Assembly: GCF_037975245.1 (NCBI RefSeq) | Contig: NC_092576.1 | Span: forward strand, 37,104,611-37,168,610 | Origin: Apostichopus japonicus | Lineage: Eukaryota > Echinodermata > Holothuroidea > Aspidochirotida > Stichopodidae | Length of the DNA: 64,000 nucleotides | Direction: 5' to 3' | Part shown: positions 36,458 through 48,500 of the stretch, piece by piece | How positions within the stretch are numbered: position 1 is the stretch's first letter | Layout of the letters: each line of letters begins with the position of its first letter | Translations under genes and position numbers: made by a program | Notes under the pieces: generated by a model | The model's input: only the letters and a program-made list of their open reading frames with translations | Told to the model about the DNA's origin: nothing | The model's database searches: none

Positions 36458-37340
36458 TATTTTTACAACAATTTCAGGGTAAATGTTGATCAAGGTTGGG
36501 AGTTACGCTATTGTTATCCAATAGGCGACCTGCATTTGGGTGACCTTTGACCTCAGATTGACCTCCAGTGACCTGTATTAGTTTCTTTCAAGTTGATTAA
36601 TTGAATTTTCGTGGCCATATTTGATCTAAATTGTCCATAAGTTAACTCCTCTGCAACCTTTGTGTGTGAAGTTATTAGAGATCAAGGTTTTGTTTGGTTT
36701 TGCTAAAATTCTAAGTAAGTACAGGTAGGATGATTCTGTGAGTTCTGTAAACAAAGCCAGCTCTTACTCATATCAGACACCCGGTCCTCAACAGGTTCTC
36801 AGAAGGACCAAGGGTTGATTTGTGATATTTTTGGCAATAATATTGTATGTGTACATCAGACCACATAACAATTTTATGACAGTGCTGCTCCCTTGTACAT
36901 ATTACTTATAAGCAAGGAACCATAGAGCGGTTTGGCTCTTGTTTATTGATTTATCCTGATTTGAATCCATCCATTGCTGTAAAAAAGTTCCTTTCCTCAG
37001 GAGCGGAGAATTTGACATGACATAAGTACCTTAGTTTTGCTCTTTATATATTTCTTCCTTATAGTAGTATTTCCTAATTTTTGCGGCGCTCCAGTAGCAT
37101 TCTCTGAAGATGAATGTTTTATTGTGTACTGAAAGGTGTGCCCACCTGGACTTCATCTCAGCCTGGGTCTCTTCCTGAAACACTTAAATAGTTCGAAAAT
37201 ACATGCCACCTGTTTGATGTTAAATTTGCCAAATGTATTAAAAGGACTCCTTCATCTCAAATATAATTGCCAATAATATCTCTATTTTCACCTTTGTTTA
37301 TTCAGAAAGAGAAAACATAAATAGCTGATGTTAGATGTAC
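36458..37340. other. Unassigned spacer inside family P
   Basis: No exon or clear repeat. It begins where the match to the left copy ends. Repeated GACCTTTGACCTCAGATTGA-type phrases suggest old dispersed-repeat DNA. Confidence 0.35.
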
Positions 37341-37830
37341 TCAACACAACATGAACAGTTTATTCGACCCTTGGTCTTGATACTCAGTCTGTTACATCAA
37401 CATATGAGACACTTTTCAGACCATTTGGAACATGCAACAGACAGTGTAATGCTGCTGGGTACTTTTCTGATGAAGAGCTGATAAACGCTTTAGGTATAGT
37501 ATCTAATGTTCATGTATCTCAGTTACCTGGGTTAATGAGTTGACCTATTTTTCACTTCTCTCATTGATTATGAAGACAAGCGATTACAACATACTCCAGT
37601 TTTTTTTTTCAAACAAAGTTCAATAATCACTGGTCATTATGACTTTCTGACCAATCATATGACTGGAATATGGTATATGGAAGTTAACTTTCTGTGTGTG
37701 AAGATTTGAAAAGGAAAGTTGTATGTGATAAAAAAAAAAAAATTGGTTTCATTTTCCAACAGATTTAACCATCAAAAGCTACTTGAATTTTTTGCGGACA
37801 AACTTTCCAGATGAGACAATTCCACCAAAG

Positions 37831-38790
37831 ATGCAAATCTTGGAAGACCATGTTATACCCTTCATCACAACATGCAAATCCTGGAAGACCATGTTCAGGG
37901 ATGTAAGTCTTCCGGATTTTTACGGAAATCCGGTTTTTTTTTTAATTCCAATAAGTCTTCCGTATTTTTACGGAAATCAGTTTTTTTTTTAAATTCCAAT
38001 AAAGTTCCACAAAATTGTTCGAATATCAAAGACACAACGCGGCAAAAATGCCTGGCCCGTTGTAGCAAGCTAACTTCAATTTTCACTCATCGATCACTCA
38101 AAATACCATTTCCAGTTTCGCATCATCGCATTGCACTATACAACATTGTGCCATGTGAATATCGTTGCGTACGTGCGAACTTCAAATCGCTATAGCTCAT
38201 TTCTGTCGTTGAAAAACCTTGCCTAATTCATGTTGATTGGACTGCTAATTAATATCTTCGTAACTGCTGGTGCTCGACATAAGTTTTGGAATTAACGCTT
38301 GTGATATTTGTGAGCGCGGCGGAAATCTACGGGATACGCATATGAAAGTCGATATTTGTGATCGCATTCGAATGTGAGACTGTTTTTTATTCCGTAGTTC
38401 GCTGCGACGTATTCGTAACTTTGAGCTAGCCTAACATAACGATAGTGTGTAAGTAGTAAGAACTAGGGGTAAGATGTGTTAGCGCTAATACTTCTGAGCT
38501 AGCCTAACATAACGATAGTGTATAAGTAGTCAGAGCTAGGAGTAGGATGTGTTAGGACGGCATTCACCTGGGGTCTCCGAATATTTTTTCCGGTTTTTTT
38601 TTTGGGCTGCACTTACATCCCTGCATGTTATACCCTCCATCACAACATGCAATTCCTGGAAGACCATGTTATACCCTTCATCACAACATGCACATCCTGG
38701 AAGACCATGTATACCCTTTATCACAACATGTAATCTCGGAAGACCATGTTATACCCTTCATCACAACATGTAATTGCCGGAAGACCATTG
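37831..38790. repeat. 41-bp micro-duplications of a pseudogene exon
   Basis: The segment ATGCAAATCTTGGAAGACCA followed by TGTTATACCCTTCATCACAAC (41 bp) is repeated at 37831, 37872 and, beyond the inserted element, about four more times to 38790 with small losses. It encodes the MQILEDHV-IPFITT part of family P exon P6. A 41-bp period shifts the frame in each unit. Confidence 0.85.
37890..38629. mobile_element. TIR element, 728 bp, 6-bp CATGTT duplication
   Basis: Element 37896-38623 begins CAGGGATGTAAGT and ends ACTTACATCCCTG, a perfect 13-bp inverted repeat. CATGTT occurs immediately outside both ends (37890-37895, 38624-38629). Removing the element and one CATGTT restores an intact 41-bp repeat unit, which confirms the boundaries. 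Inside are a two-copy ~75-bp repeat (38420-38560, AGCCTAACATAACGATAGTG) and a two-copy ~50-bp repeat at the left end (ATTTTTACGGAAATC). A 6-bp duplication is not the usual hAT size; superfamily unassigned. Confidence 0.88.
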
Positions 38791-38999
38791 GAGCTGTATA
38801 GCGCGATGCATATGCAAAGAAGAGTCTGCTGTTTAAACTTATCTTGTGTTACACAAAGACCACTACATATTAGGCGGCTTAAGGAGTTATTGAAAACATA
38901 TCTAATTTATAAGAAATTTCACCGAAAATTAAGGAAGAAATTAGTCTGTATACAAACGCGGTTTTTGTTGTAATTACTGTAGTTACTGTACGGAGCGTG

Positions 39000-41900
39000 G
39001 GTTATGTCGCAATCTGCATTGGTGTAGATGACGTCATGTCCTGTGCTGTTTAAATCATATGGAAATGTCTATCCTTAATGATTAAAAATCGTTTCTCTTT
39101 CAAACGCATCATTAGCGTTCTCATACTTTGACAACATGTTTGGAAATTTATTTATCATTTTTTAAGGTAACTTCTTTGGGCCACCAGACAATCCTTTTCA
39201 TATCCGCAGACTGCAAGATAATCTTACCATCTCAAACTCCACCATGGTCACACACTGGGTCCAGACTACGACGGGAGCCCGCAGGCACCATGCATTTATC
39301 CAGAAGTGTCTATACAAAACAAAAGAAATACAATGACTACCACTCATCATGTATATGCACTAATCAGTGGAATAATTGTTTGGTCATGTCTGTTAAACAA
39401 TAGGCCAATATTACTGTGTGTGGTATCCAAGCAGCATCCATTCCCCTTTCCTTACTGTCTTTACATGCATGCCAACATCATCCTAAAATAATAACAAATC
39501 TGAAGCCAGAGACTCATGCAGATTGGTCTTTTTTCTCATTGTTTCATATTTAGTAAATATATGGTCTCTTTATCTAGCTTATAAATTCATTTGGGTGGAA
39601 GGGTGGGTGGAGTTGAGGTTACCCTGTTTGGCTTAAACCCTCGATCCACAATGATTCTGTGATATCCACCATGCATTATTAAACTACCATATGTACATGT
39701 CACTACACTGCTTTAATGCTGACGAACACACCCCGGAATATATTTAATGTGTTTGACTTCATCTCTCATGTATTCTCATACATTACTTACTTGCTTACTT
39801 GAGTGAACACGTCAGAGTCATTAATGTTTTTCACTCCAAATCAAATCCTCACCTCCCACCCCCCCCCTTCACCCTCCCTCAGCCAAAAATATAAAGTCAC
39901 TCAATTTTCGATCCCACACAGAAGCATCATACTCCCCTACATGCAAGGCTTTCCATCTTCAAATTTGCATTTCGTCTCATTTGCATGTTACTAGTTTACT
40001 GCATCTGATATGTAACTACGTTTAGCTGAGAGCCGTTCAGATCTGTTATATGCCTATGGTATCTTCTTGTTTGGTGACATGGCCGTATTTGTCTCACATG
40101 GGCTAAGTTTAGGCTTAGCGATTGTGAGAAATGCAATGAGAAGATGCTCGTGGTTATTCTACTAAGACTAATGTTGGGCCAGCTGATATCGGTCTAGGCC
40201 AGAGGTTGGATAACAAAACACGTGCTAAGTAACTTACATAAGTTACAGAACCTAAAAGCCTATACCGTCAGCTTAGTGCTTTCTTGCTGATTTTCGATTT
40301 TCTCTTTGAATGTACATATTCTATAGTCGGTACCTTACTATTAAGTGATGAAAGCTAAACATTGTGTCATTATTTTAATCTTTCATTGGATTCTACCGCA
40401 ATCAATGGTCACTCGAAACCATATTTATGAACCGTTTTTTTCCTTCATCAATGGCAATCGAGCAACTGAAAATCGTATATCACATATTCATGATGAAAAT
40501 AAGTGTCATCTATTAGTTAGAAGTTATGATGCGTACGTAATAAGATTAGTTATGATTTTATTTTCTTGGTAAAAGTGCCTGAGGAGAAACTATCACAAAA
40601 ATAAGCAAAAATGAAAGCCTTAGGAGAAATAACTTATGTTTCTACATATCGTTTCATATTTCCACCGTTTTTAAACTGAAGAATTTATCATTTCTTCGGT
40701 TAAGCTGCACTTAAGACCGGCGCCTATGGGTATATGTGTATACAATAATGCAATTTTACACACAACTTGAACGTTTCAAACGCATTCATTTAAAAATTCT
40801 CCTTATAAATCACAGAAGGTATTACGATCTGTGATCTCATATCTCATTCAACCAGTGTAAACTTCCGCCCATCGAATTAACTTCTTCTCAAATCAGGACC
40901 TACATCTTTTTACGGCGACAGAGAGTTTCCATCACCGAAGCTTTGGGATACTTTGCGTTTCACCATTCGCAACACACACTGAACAGGGAGTTGTTATGGA
41001 AACACTCCCTGCTCTTAATAACTAACTTCTAATCTAAACTCGAAACGTTTTATTGATTTTTTTTCGGCCTTCTCTGTCCTGTTTGTATTGTAGTTTATTT
41101 GTTCATATTTTCCTTGAACAGCGCTAAGAACTTTTCTCTTACTTTGGGCTTCATTATTATCATTATTATTACATTTAAAAGCTATATATGAATGTGCAAC
41201 CTCATTAACATAACGTATGTTTGCGCACGCGCACAACTAAGATGCCGATGTTTACATTCGTGGCCCAGAGACAAGTGTACCGACGTTACATCGAGTTGTG
41301 CATGTTCAGTCTCATCTCTAGGTAAGATCGTCTTCAAATCCTACCATTTGCTTAAATTAAGCACTTCTAAGCCGGATAAATGTTTTGAGATCTTAAATAT
41401 GTTGGTTTTATTCGTAGATGACCTGTTGTTTAGTAGCAAGTAAGTAGGATATAAACGGTTCATCCGTATCGCTTGTGAAAGTAATAACCACTTGCACTAC
41501 ATACGTAATTCAACACGCTTTTGTTATCAGTGTACTGTGTGTATGCCTGAGTAGCGTGGTAACTACCTTACAGTACATTGTCATTTCAGTATTGACAATG
41601 TTGACACATTATTTTCCGCCAGGAATTGTAAGCTATTTTATAAGGAAAATGGACATGGGATGAACTACTGCAGTTGTTTGACAGTTGATATTAATGGAAT
41701 TTTCATATTTTAGAGTTCCGGTACGAAACATGAGCAGCCTTTTTGAAGATGTTTATGTGTGTAGCATTTGTTGATGCTTGATTGAAGTGAATAGCTCAAT
41801 CGTATGCGAGGCGTAAGCTTGACGTCACGATTGATGTCGCAATAAGGGAATTTCCCCGCATTGCATCATCTCCTAAGTACAGTTTGGATTGCTTCTGTAG

Positions 41901-42100
41901 TGCATATAGGGTTGAATATAGTTATTCTGCGTGTTTGTTAAGACCTTAGTGAAGTTAATGTGTATTCGCTTGGTAATAAGGTAAGCTATAAAAGCAGTAA
42001 AAACACTGATTCCTAAAGCCGGATCTTGAAAGAGATACTTTTAACAGACTTCTGTTAATGCTCTGGAGGTAAACAACGCAGATAAATGAATATATAATAA
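39000..42100. other. Unassigned spacer
   Basis: About 39160-39330 has an open frame GNFFGPPDNPFHIRRLQDNL and on to WVQTTTGARRHH that looks protein-like, but it has no clear splice sites and I do not recognise it. The rest shows no exon. A poly-C tract lies near 39860. Confidence 0.35.
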
Positions 42101-42109
42101 TTGAAGTCG

Positions 42110-42240
42110 TAGTAAGTTGGAAAATCCTGAACAGTAAAGAAACTTCCAGCCTCCACTAGGATTTGAACCCAGGCCTCCCACTTTATATGCGAACACCCAG
42201 CCACTATAGGCTATGAACGCTGATTGTATGTGGTTCGAAA
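42110..42240 (-). repeat. tRNA-derived SINE head
   Basis: On the minus strand TAGTGGCTGGGTGTTC (A-box-like) is followed about 30 nt later by GGGTTCAAATCC (B box), the internal polymerase III promoter layout of a tRNA. The molecule cannot fold as a normal tRNA, and it runs on into a non-tRNA body (GGAGGCTGGAAGTTTC), as in SINEs. Confidence 0.5.
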
Positions 42241-43539
42241 ACCGATAGGAAAGTAATTCCACTGTAGGCGTTTGTCACCTGTAGCGAACAATACTAGTTC
42301 TGTTTTGGTCACATGTTTGCCTTACTCTAGGGATCAACATGATTCTAACCAACTCGAAATAATTTGTAAGCCGAAGATACTTTGTAAAAACTGTGTTAAC
42401 CTCGTTTTCTGTGTATATTCAATAACCTTTTAAGTCGAGCAGTATTTTATATTCTAAGATGATTCACTTCCAAACTGTCTGCATACGTATTTACAATATA
42501 AAAAGCTGAATAACCTATATAATGCCTTTCTACGAACTGAAGTTTCTAAACCTACTGAAAATTTGTTTTGCCTTTACGACTAATATTCGCAGTGTGATAA
42601 ACAATGTTCAGCAGTTCAGGATTTATGTTTGCAAAATCTGAAAATAACATCTTTTCGCTTTGAATGCCGGTGAGCATTTGTTTGTGTTACCCGTGATTTC
42701 ATTTGAAAAACGTAATTGAACATTTTTTTATAGGAACTTTCATTATAAGGTCAATCTGAAAGCTTTCCTTCTTACATTATCACATTGTTAAGGTTCTTTA
42801 GAAAAGGAAGTAATTTAGCTGTAAGTGCTGTCTGACCACGATTTAAAACGAAACGAAAATTTAAGGTCAGCTGATATATAGATACATTCTTTGCCGTTTA
42901 CAGATGGTGCGCTTGAATCCAACCAATTCACTTTAAATTTGCATCGACTGAATATTACGTTATTTTCTGCGTATATAATACGCCGTGTGGGTAATAGCAT
43001 ATAACTATTTCTCGGGTGCATTATCGCGTGGTTACGGAGAGTGACAACCGTGTGGAAGGTGGAAATAGCGGTACTTCCCAATCGAAGATAATTACAAATG
43101 AATTAAAAGAAACCATATATCAGTATAGAAACTGCTATACTTCTATCACGTCAAAGAAAGATGAGGGGATGGGGCTCGATAACAACACTAAAAATACTTA
43201 CACAACTATTTCAATAATATCATGGAACACCCTCTGGCAGCATGATCGTCCGATAGAACTTGTCCGTGAGCGAATCAAATCAAGAGGATCAGTCTAGGTA
43301 TTGATTCATTTGCCAATGTCCTAAATATAGGACTGTACATACTTTACATGCTGTATATATAAATATGTATACGAAACTTCTAAAACGGGAAACTATCTGT
43401 TCAAGGGTTGTAATACTTTGATTATACAGGAAGTAATGAAGACATTTCTTTCAATACTGTGTGTACGTGGATTACATTGTATCACATCGTAAGAGGAATA
43501 AACACAAGGAATCGTTTCGCCATTTTGTAGTTAAATTTT
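42241..43539. other. Unassigned spacer
   Basis: No supported feature. A 93-codon plus-strand frame at 43016-43297 has ordinary composition but no recognised homology or splice signals. Confidence 0.3.
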
Positions 43540-43875
43540 TAGAGTGTGGAAAGTAAATTAAATAGTTCCAGGAGAGAAAATCTCACCACACTGGAGCTTA
43601 GGAGGTTACGTGGTGACTTGATTCAGGTTTTCAAGAGTGTGTTTGGTTTTGACAATTTATCCTTCACCGACTATTTTATGTTTGCTAATAGTAGTTTTAC
43701 CAGAGGTTATTGTCTTAAACTCCAAAAGTCACAAAGTAGGATTAATATTCGGCATAACTTTTTTTCTCATAGGGTTGTGAATGATTTGGAACGGTTTGCC
43801 TGGGAAAGTTGTACTTGCAGGTAGTGTGAATGGGTTTAAGAATGCTTTGGATAAGCATTTTAATCGGGTCTGAGT
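43540..43875 (+). mobile_element. LINE reverse-transcriptase C-terminal fragment
   Basis: The frame from 43546 reads ENLTTLELRRLRGDLIQVFK, then GFDNLSF and SSFTRGYCLKLQKSQSRINI, then RHNFFSHRVVND. After a frame slip comes NGLPGKVVLAGSVNGFKNAL. This is the typical tail of non-LTR reverse transcriptases (TTLE.RR.RGDLI, NF.S.RVV..WN.LP, S...FK..LD). Truncated and frameshifted. Confidence 0.75.
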
Positions 43876-43970
43876 GTTTGTGTCTTTTTCTCACTCCGAT
43901 AGAGTCCTTGTGGGGACTTGAGTGTCCCTCCTGATCCCTTTTTTTCTACTAATCTAGACAGGTAATGCCA

Positions 43971-43998
43971 TATTGTAGAGCGCACGCGCACTACAATA
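43971..43998. other. 28-bp near-perfect palindrome
   Basis: TATTGTAGAGCGC is followed by AC and then GCGCACTACAATA. The arms are inverted complements except for one pair. It follows the LINE fragment's 3' end region. Possibly the terminus of another element or a binding site; nothing further can be said. Confidence 0.7.
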
Positions 43999-44599
43999 AT
44001 GCTAAAAAACATACGTTACGTAACCGTTGTGCCCCCTGGCTCTAAAAATAGTTCGTTGCCTCCACGGAGCTCAGTGGACGTTTAAGTAAAACAAACGAGG
44101 GGGAAATCGCACGACTTGTAAACACGTATTTTTTTTTTTTTGCTACAGTATTTTCAAACCCTAAGCTTGAAGTGATGTTGCTAGCAGGCATTGATAGTGC
44201 TGTGGATAAACGTCGGAACGCTTTCTCAAGTACAACATAGAAAACAGGGCAAAAAAATCATTCCTTGGAATGCAAGTTCTACACAAGAAATCACGGAAAT
44301 GAAAAATGAAATCGAATCAATCGAGGATTTCTGTATTACAGCAGTAAATTAACTGAATGTATTCAATGAAACAGACAATAATACTCGTCGTGCTTCCTAT
44401 TATGTTGATGAGGAAATCATTGTTAGTTTCATTTATGATATTTGTAGCCCCAATTTAATTTATAGTTCACTACTCCAACCTCTCAGTAGTAGTCTTGACT
44501 GAGACCAGGGTTAATAATAAAACTTCTGTTAATATTTAAAATAACAAACTATAATTTCATACATTTTGGCAGTGAGGAATAAATAGGTGGTGGTGATGA

Positions 44600-45520
44600 T
44601 ATATATATACATAGTTGTATCCATTTTACAGAAACGATCAGACATTGTATCAGACTCAATTCAGTTTGAGTCATTATTTATTGAAATCACGTAAACTGAT
44701 CGCAGTGTCAGTGTTATTTACAGACCGCCAGATGATCCTATGTATCTGCATTCCCAAGGATTTTAATCCTCTTTGGAAATCGACGCAGTTATCCAAGATA
44801 ACTTGCTATATCTAAGGTGACTTCAATATTTATCTACTCAACTATACGGATGTGACAGCAATGTTTCTTGATTACTGTGTACAGCTGTTCGTTGATGCCA
44901 TATATATCCAAGCCTACAATAATTTATGATACTCTGCTACGGTAATTGATATCATATTGTGTAATGATGAAAGTTTAAACAATATTTCAGATATACTAAT
45001 TTCTGTCGTCACTGATCATCTTCCTGTATACTATAATGTTATCAATTACAACGCACAATCCAGTGCTTACAATTAATTAAATATTACCAAACGTGATTCT
45101 CTTGCTCGTAAGATGCTCAGCTTTATTAATGAGGTAATGTTAATTGAGACGAATTATATGACTTTACAATTACTAATTGATGCCATTAATGATTTCTGTG
45201 GCAATACTTATCCACTGAATTGTCACACAATTAAGAGTTCTCAGAAAGTTGCTCCAAGAATTACTTCCGGTATTCTTTGTCCTATAGCTAAAAAAGAAGG
45301 AGAAAAAAATACGTACTACAAATCATTTCTTCACAACCGCAATCCTTCAACAAGCCTAAAAACATCAGTGCAAAACAAGCTGGCAGCCAGTAATCTAAGT
45401 TTACAAAACTTTTCTGTGCATATATGACTGACCTAAAGACAACTTGGGAAGTTATAAAGGAAATAATTGGCAAACCAACGGATTCTGCTCGGGTTTATCA
45501 ACCTTTTTACATTTAATGAT
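44600..45520 (+). mobile_element. LINE endonuclease and linker fragment
   Basis: Broken frames read DRSVSVIYRPPDDPMYLH, then DFNIYLLNYTDVTAMFLDYC, IDIILCNDESLNNISDILIS and VTDHLPVYYNV. These are the YRPP, GDFN and SDH-type motifs of the apurinic endonuclease of CR1/jockey-like LINEs. The linker follows (RITSGILCP, TYYKSFLHNRN, TWEVIKEIIGKPT). Stops and shifts throughout. No reverse transcriptase follows, so this is a 3'-truncated or separately broken copy from the fragment at 43540. Confidence 0.8.
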
Positions 45521-48500
45521 ATTTGCATTGAAAATGAACTTTAGGTCCCAATTTTTGTTTGCAATGATTACATTTCTTATATTGATCAAACTTTTGATGA
45601 CAAGATAATATATTTATAACAATAAACGAATAACGGAAACTGACCGGGAGAGTTGAACAATGGAAAATAGCAAAGAAATTTGTAGTGAGAGCTGGATTCG
45701 GACCGAAGGTCACTATTTTCTAAGATTTCATTTTGTGATATTCCTCTTCCATCCTATCTTAGTGCTTCCAATTCATGTTTCATCACCTCCACCGACAATA
45801 TATATAGCTATCAAACATAGTAACAGTGTTAATTTTCGGAAATATATTGGATAATATGCAATTAATCATTAAACACATCACACATCAATGGCGACAGGCA
45901 ACTAACTTGACTATTTTGCCCACATATCAATAGCATAGTGCTCAAAGACTTATGTTATCACCTGCGTTAATAATAAGTGGACTGTCCATACCTATTCGGC
46001 ATGTCAGCACTACAGGCATTTTAGGAGTGTCTCTCATCAAACAAGACCATTGCCACTTTTTTTGCAATGCCTGAAACAATGTCAGCATATTGGCCGACTT
46101 TCCACTGAAATATGTTTTTGCTGGGAAGGGTTATGGGGTTGGGGATTGGGGGGTTCATACGTCTATGACGATATGTATATTGTCCTATGGCTACAACTCT
46201 AGAAACCTTTATAAATTCACACAAAGTTTCGTTGTTCCTGTCACCATGGTCACTATGTAATCGTGTAGCATTGCATTATGGGATCTAAGTTATCTGGAAT
46301 AGGGAACACTTAGTATCATCCAATTAACACCTATGAGTAAATGACAATAAACAGGGAGTTAGTGCTCGAGAGCAGCACGAAGCATGGTAACACTATGGTA
46401 TGTATTTATGTGTGAGTGCATGTTAGACCACCAAATACCTTAAGTACTTTCGATACTCCTACATTAATATCAAAGTAGGTCGCATCCTACCAATATACAT
46501 ATAAGTTTCTTTTGCTTTAGGGCATTATAAATGACATAATCAACTCTATAGACAAGTTATTATTCAACAATTGAAAGGACGTAGGATTTGTATAATGGCT
46601 GAGCATGTAGGCGCATTATAGTCCTTACAAACGACTAAATACTTTCTACATTCTAGATGTTTTCTGAAATCACAGAAGATCGGAATGATAAATTTAAAAG
46701 TGCACTAAACAGTAGGCTGATATTTATACATTCACAACGTATATAATACAAGGTATGAACGAACAATCAATCAATAGATTCTTGATTAGACTATAGTGTA
46801 AAGGTTAAAAATGAACTTTTACTTGTTTAGAAATTAGTATGAGCAATTTTATCCTTTTGGCTCTCTACAATAGATGTTTGACAGCTTAGAGTGTCTTATG
46901 AATGATATAAATGCTTTCAAACTTAGATGTTGTAAATAATTTTCAAACTTAGAGAAACTCTGGGTAATTTTTCTCCAGGTAACAGACCCAACTGCTTCTC
47001 ACACCTTTAACTTCTTTCACCAGATAGTACACCGACAAGCAATAACGTAAGTTACTGTTAACACTTAAAGGGAGAATAATACACAGACTGGTAAATTAAA
47101 TACTGGACTCCTTGTAATGGAACCACAAAGGGGGAGGGGTGGCAGGGGTAGTGGACAACTAATATCTGACTCCCATGGAATTCTCAAGTTACCCTATATC
47201 AAACAAGGCAAATAATATATTGTAGTAGAGCATGCCAGAGACCACACATGTAACAGGGTATCATATTCATCAGAGATAGGTCTATGATCTTCATTGAGTT
47301 CTGTGAACATATATAACTATGTATGGATCAACGATAAAGGAATGCGGGAATGTAAAGGAATAAAGGATGGGTATATCATACGCAAAACTCACACTTATAC
47401 GCAAACCTAGGGAGTATTTTAATGTGAAGGTTTTTGCATTGGTATTTCACATAAATATAGAAGGGTTTCATACTGTCAATTCAACAGCTAAAGACATTTG
47501 ATATTTCATATTTAAGCTGGATGGCTACATAGTACTCTAATAGTAAATTCATTCGACATTTTACAAACACATTGTTTAACTTACAACGTGTAAAATAGAA
47601 AATGAAACCGACGTCAATTAGTTTACAAATTGTTTGAATTTTTCCGGCTAAGGAAATGACCGTGCAAGGAGTATATCTCATAAATATATAAAAATATGAT
47701 TGAATTACCATTTATTGCATCCTTCCGCCAGTTTAACCGGCAGTGCATGTTAGACAGTATTGAACTCTTATTACGGTGATATTGTGTACGCGTGAGTATT
47801 CCATAACTGTTTAAGGACAAATTCTGTTCCAGGTTTGCGCTCTTCACTAAACTATATGATGCATTATGACATAGACAATGTAGCATGACTTCAACTATAA
47901 AGCTTTGTGCTGAAAGCCATAGTGATTATTATATACCAGGGAACCGTTTTTACTTTGATTTATGAGAACATTGGATCAATCGAATTGAAGTGTACGTACA
48001 AACTAAGTTACTTATAACTTCATGTATAGGCCCAGTCATAATTAAATATCAGCTCAACCCAATCAGCGCAACGTTGTGCATACTATATGTTTGCCTATAT
48101 GTAGGCCATAGAATTAAGCTAGTTATAGTAGTACTTTATTTACCTCTCTATCGTTACAGACCAGTCAAGTAGGCTACAACTTATTTGGTTTTATTTTTAG
48201 AGTAATAACATTGCGTCAAAGTTGTTAACATTACGGCTTGTCCATTTACTGAGACACATAACTTTTTTTCACAATTCGTAACTGCCATAACTAGGCCTAT
48301 ATCAATTGTTAGGAATGTTTATAATAATAAAAGTAGCTAATTGCGATCTCAACTTTGAATGGGTGTCATTTTGTTTAAAAACATTTATTTACCGTTACCT
48401 TATGGTGGTGTTGGAAATTGTTTGTCAATAAGGTTCCATTTTGTCATTCTTACGTTCGACCTCTTTCAAGGGGAGCGGCAGAGCGAGAACTATCTTGTAA

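Larger units (their letters stand above)
34067..38975 (+). pseudogene. Family P multi-exon pseudogene, right copy
   Basis: P1 34067-34193, P2 35014-35242, P3 about 35362-35454 and P4 35862 to about 36077 match the left copy. Beyond the duplicated segment two further exon-like blocks follow. P5 (about 37361-37493) reads LGLDTQSVTSTYETLFRPFG and SDEELINALG. P6 (from about 37767) reads LRTNFPDETIPPKMQILEDH then VIPF. In family P the corresponding text is YRSTFP...TPKMH(M/L)LEDHVVPF, ending near GAESIHARFN; the block after 38785 (ELYSAMHMQRR...RRLKELLKTYL) may be its remnant. P6 is broken by a 41-bp tandem repeat and a TIR element. Family identity is from memory; function unknown. Confidence 0.55.

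Noticed and set aside
40040-40140. IFLFGDMAVFVSHGLSL-like frame resembling block P3 of family P
   Set aside because: Only the FLFGD part agrees and no other family P block lies nearby.
41192-41443. Peptide ending MLVLFVDDLLF resembling a reverse-transcriptase YxDD box
   Set aside because: No other reverse-transcriptase motif precedes it; a chance match.
43016-43297. 93-codon plus-strand frame
   Set aside because: Ordinary composition but no homology, splice signal or neighbour support.
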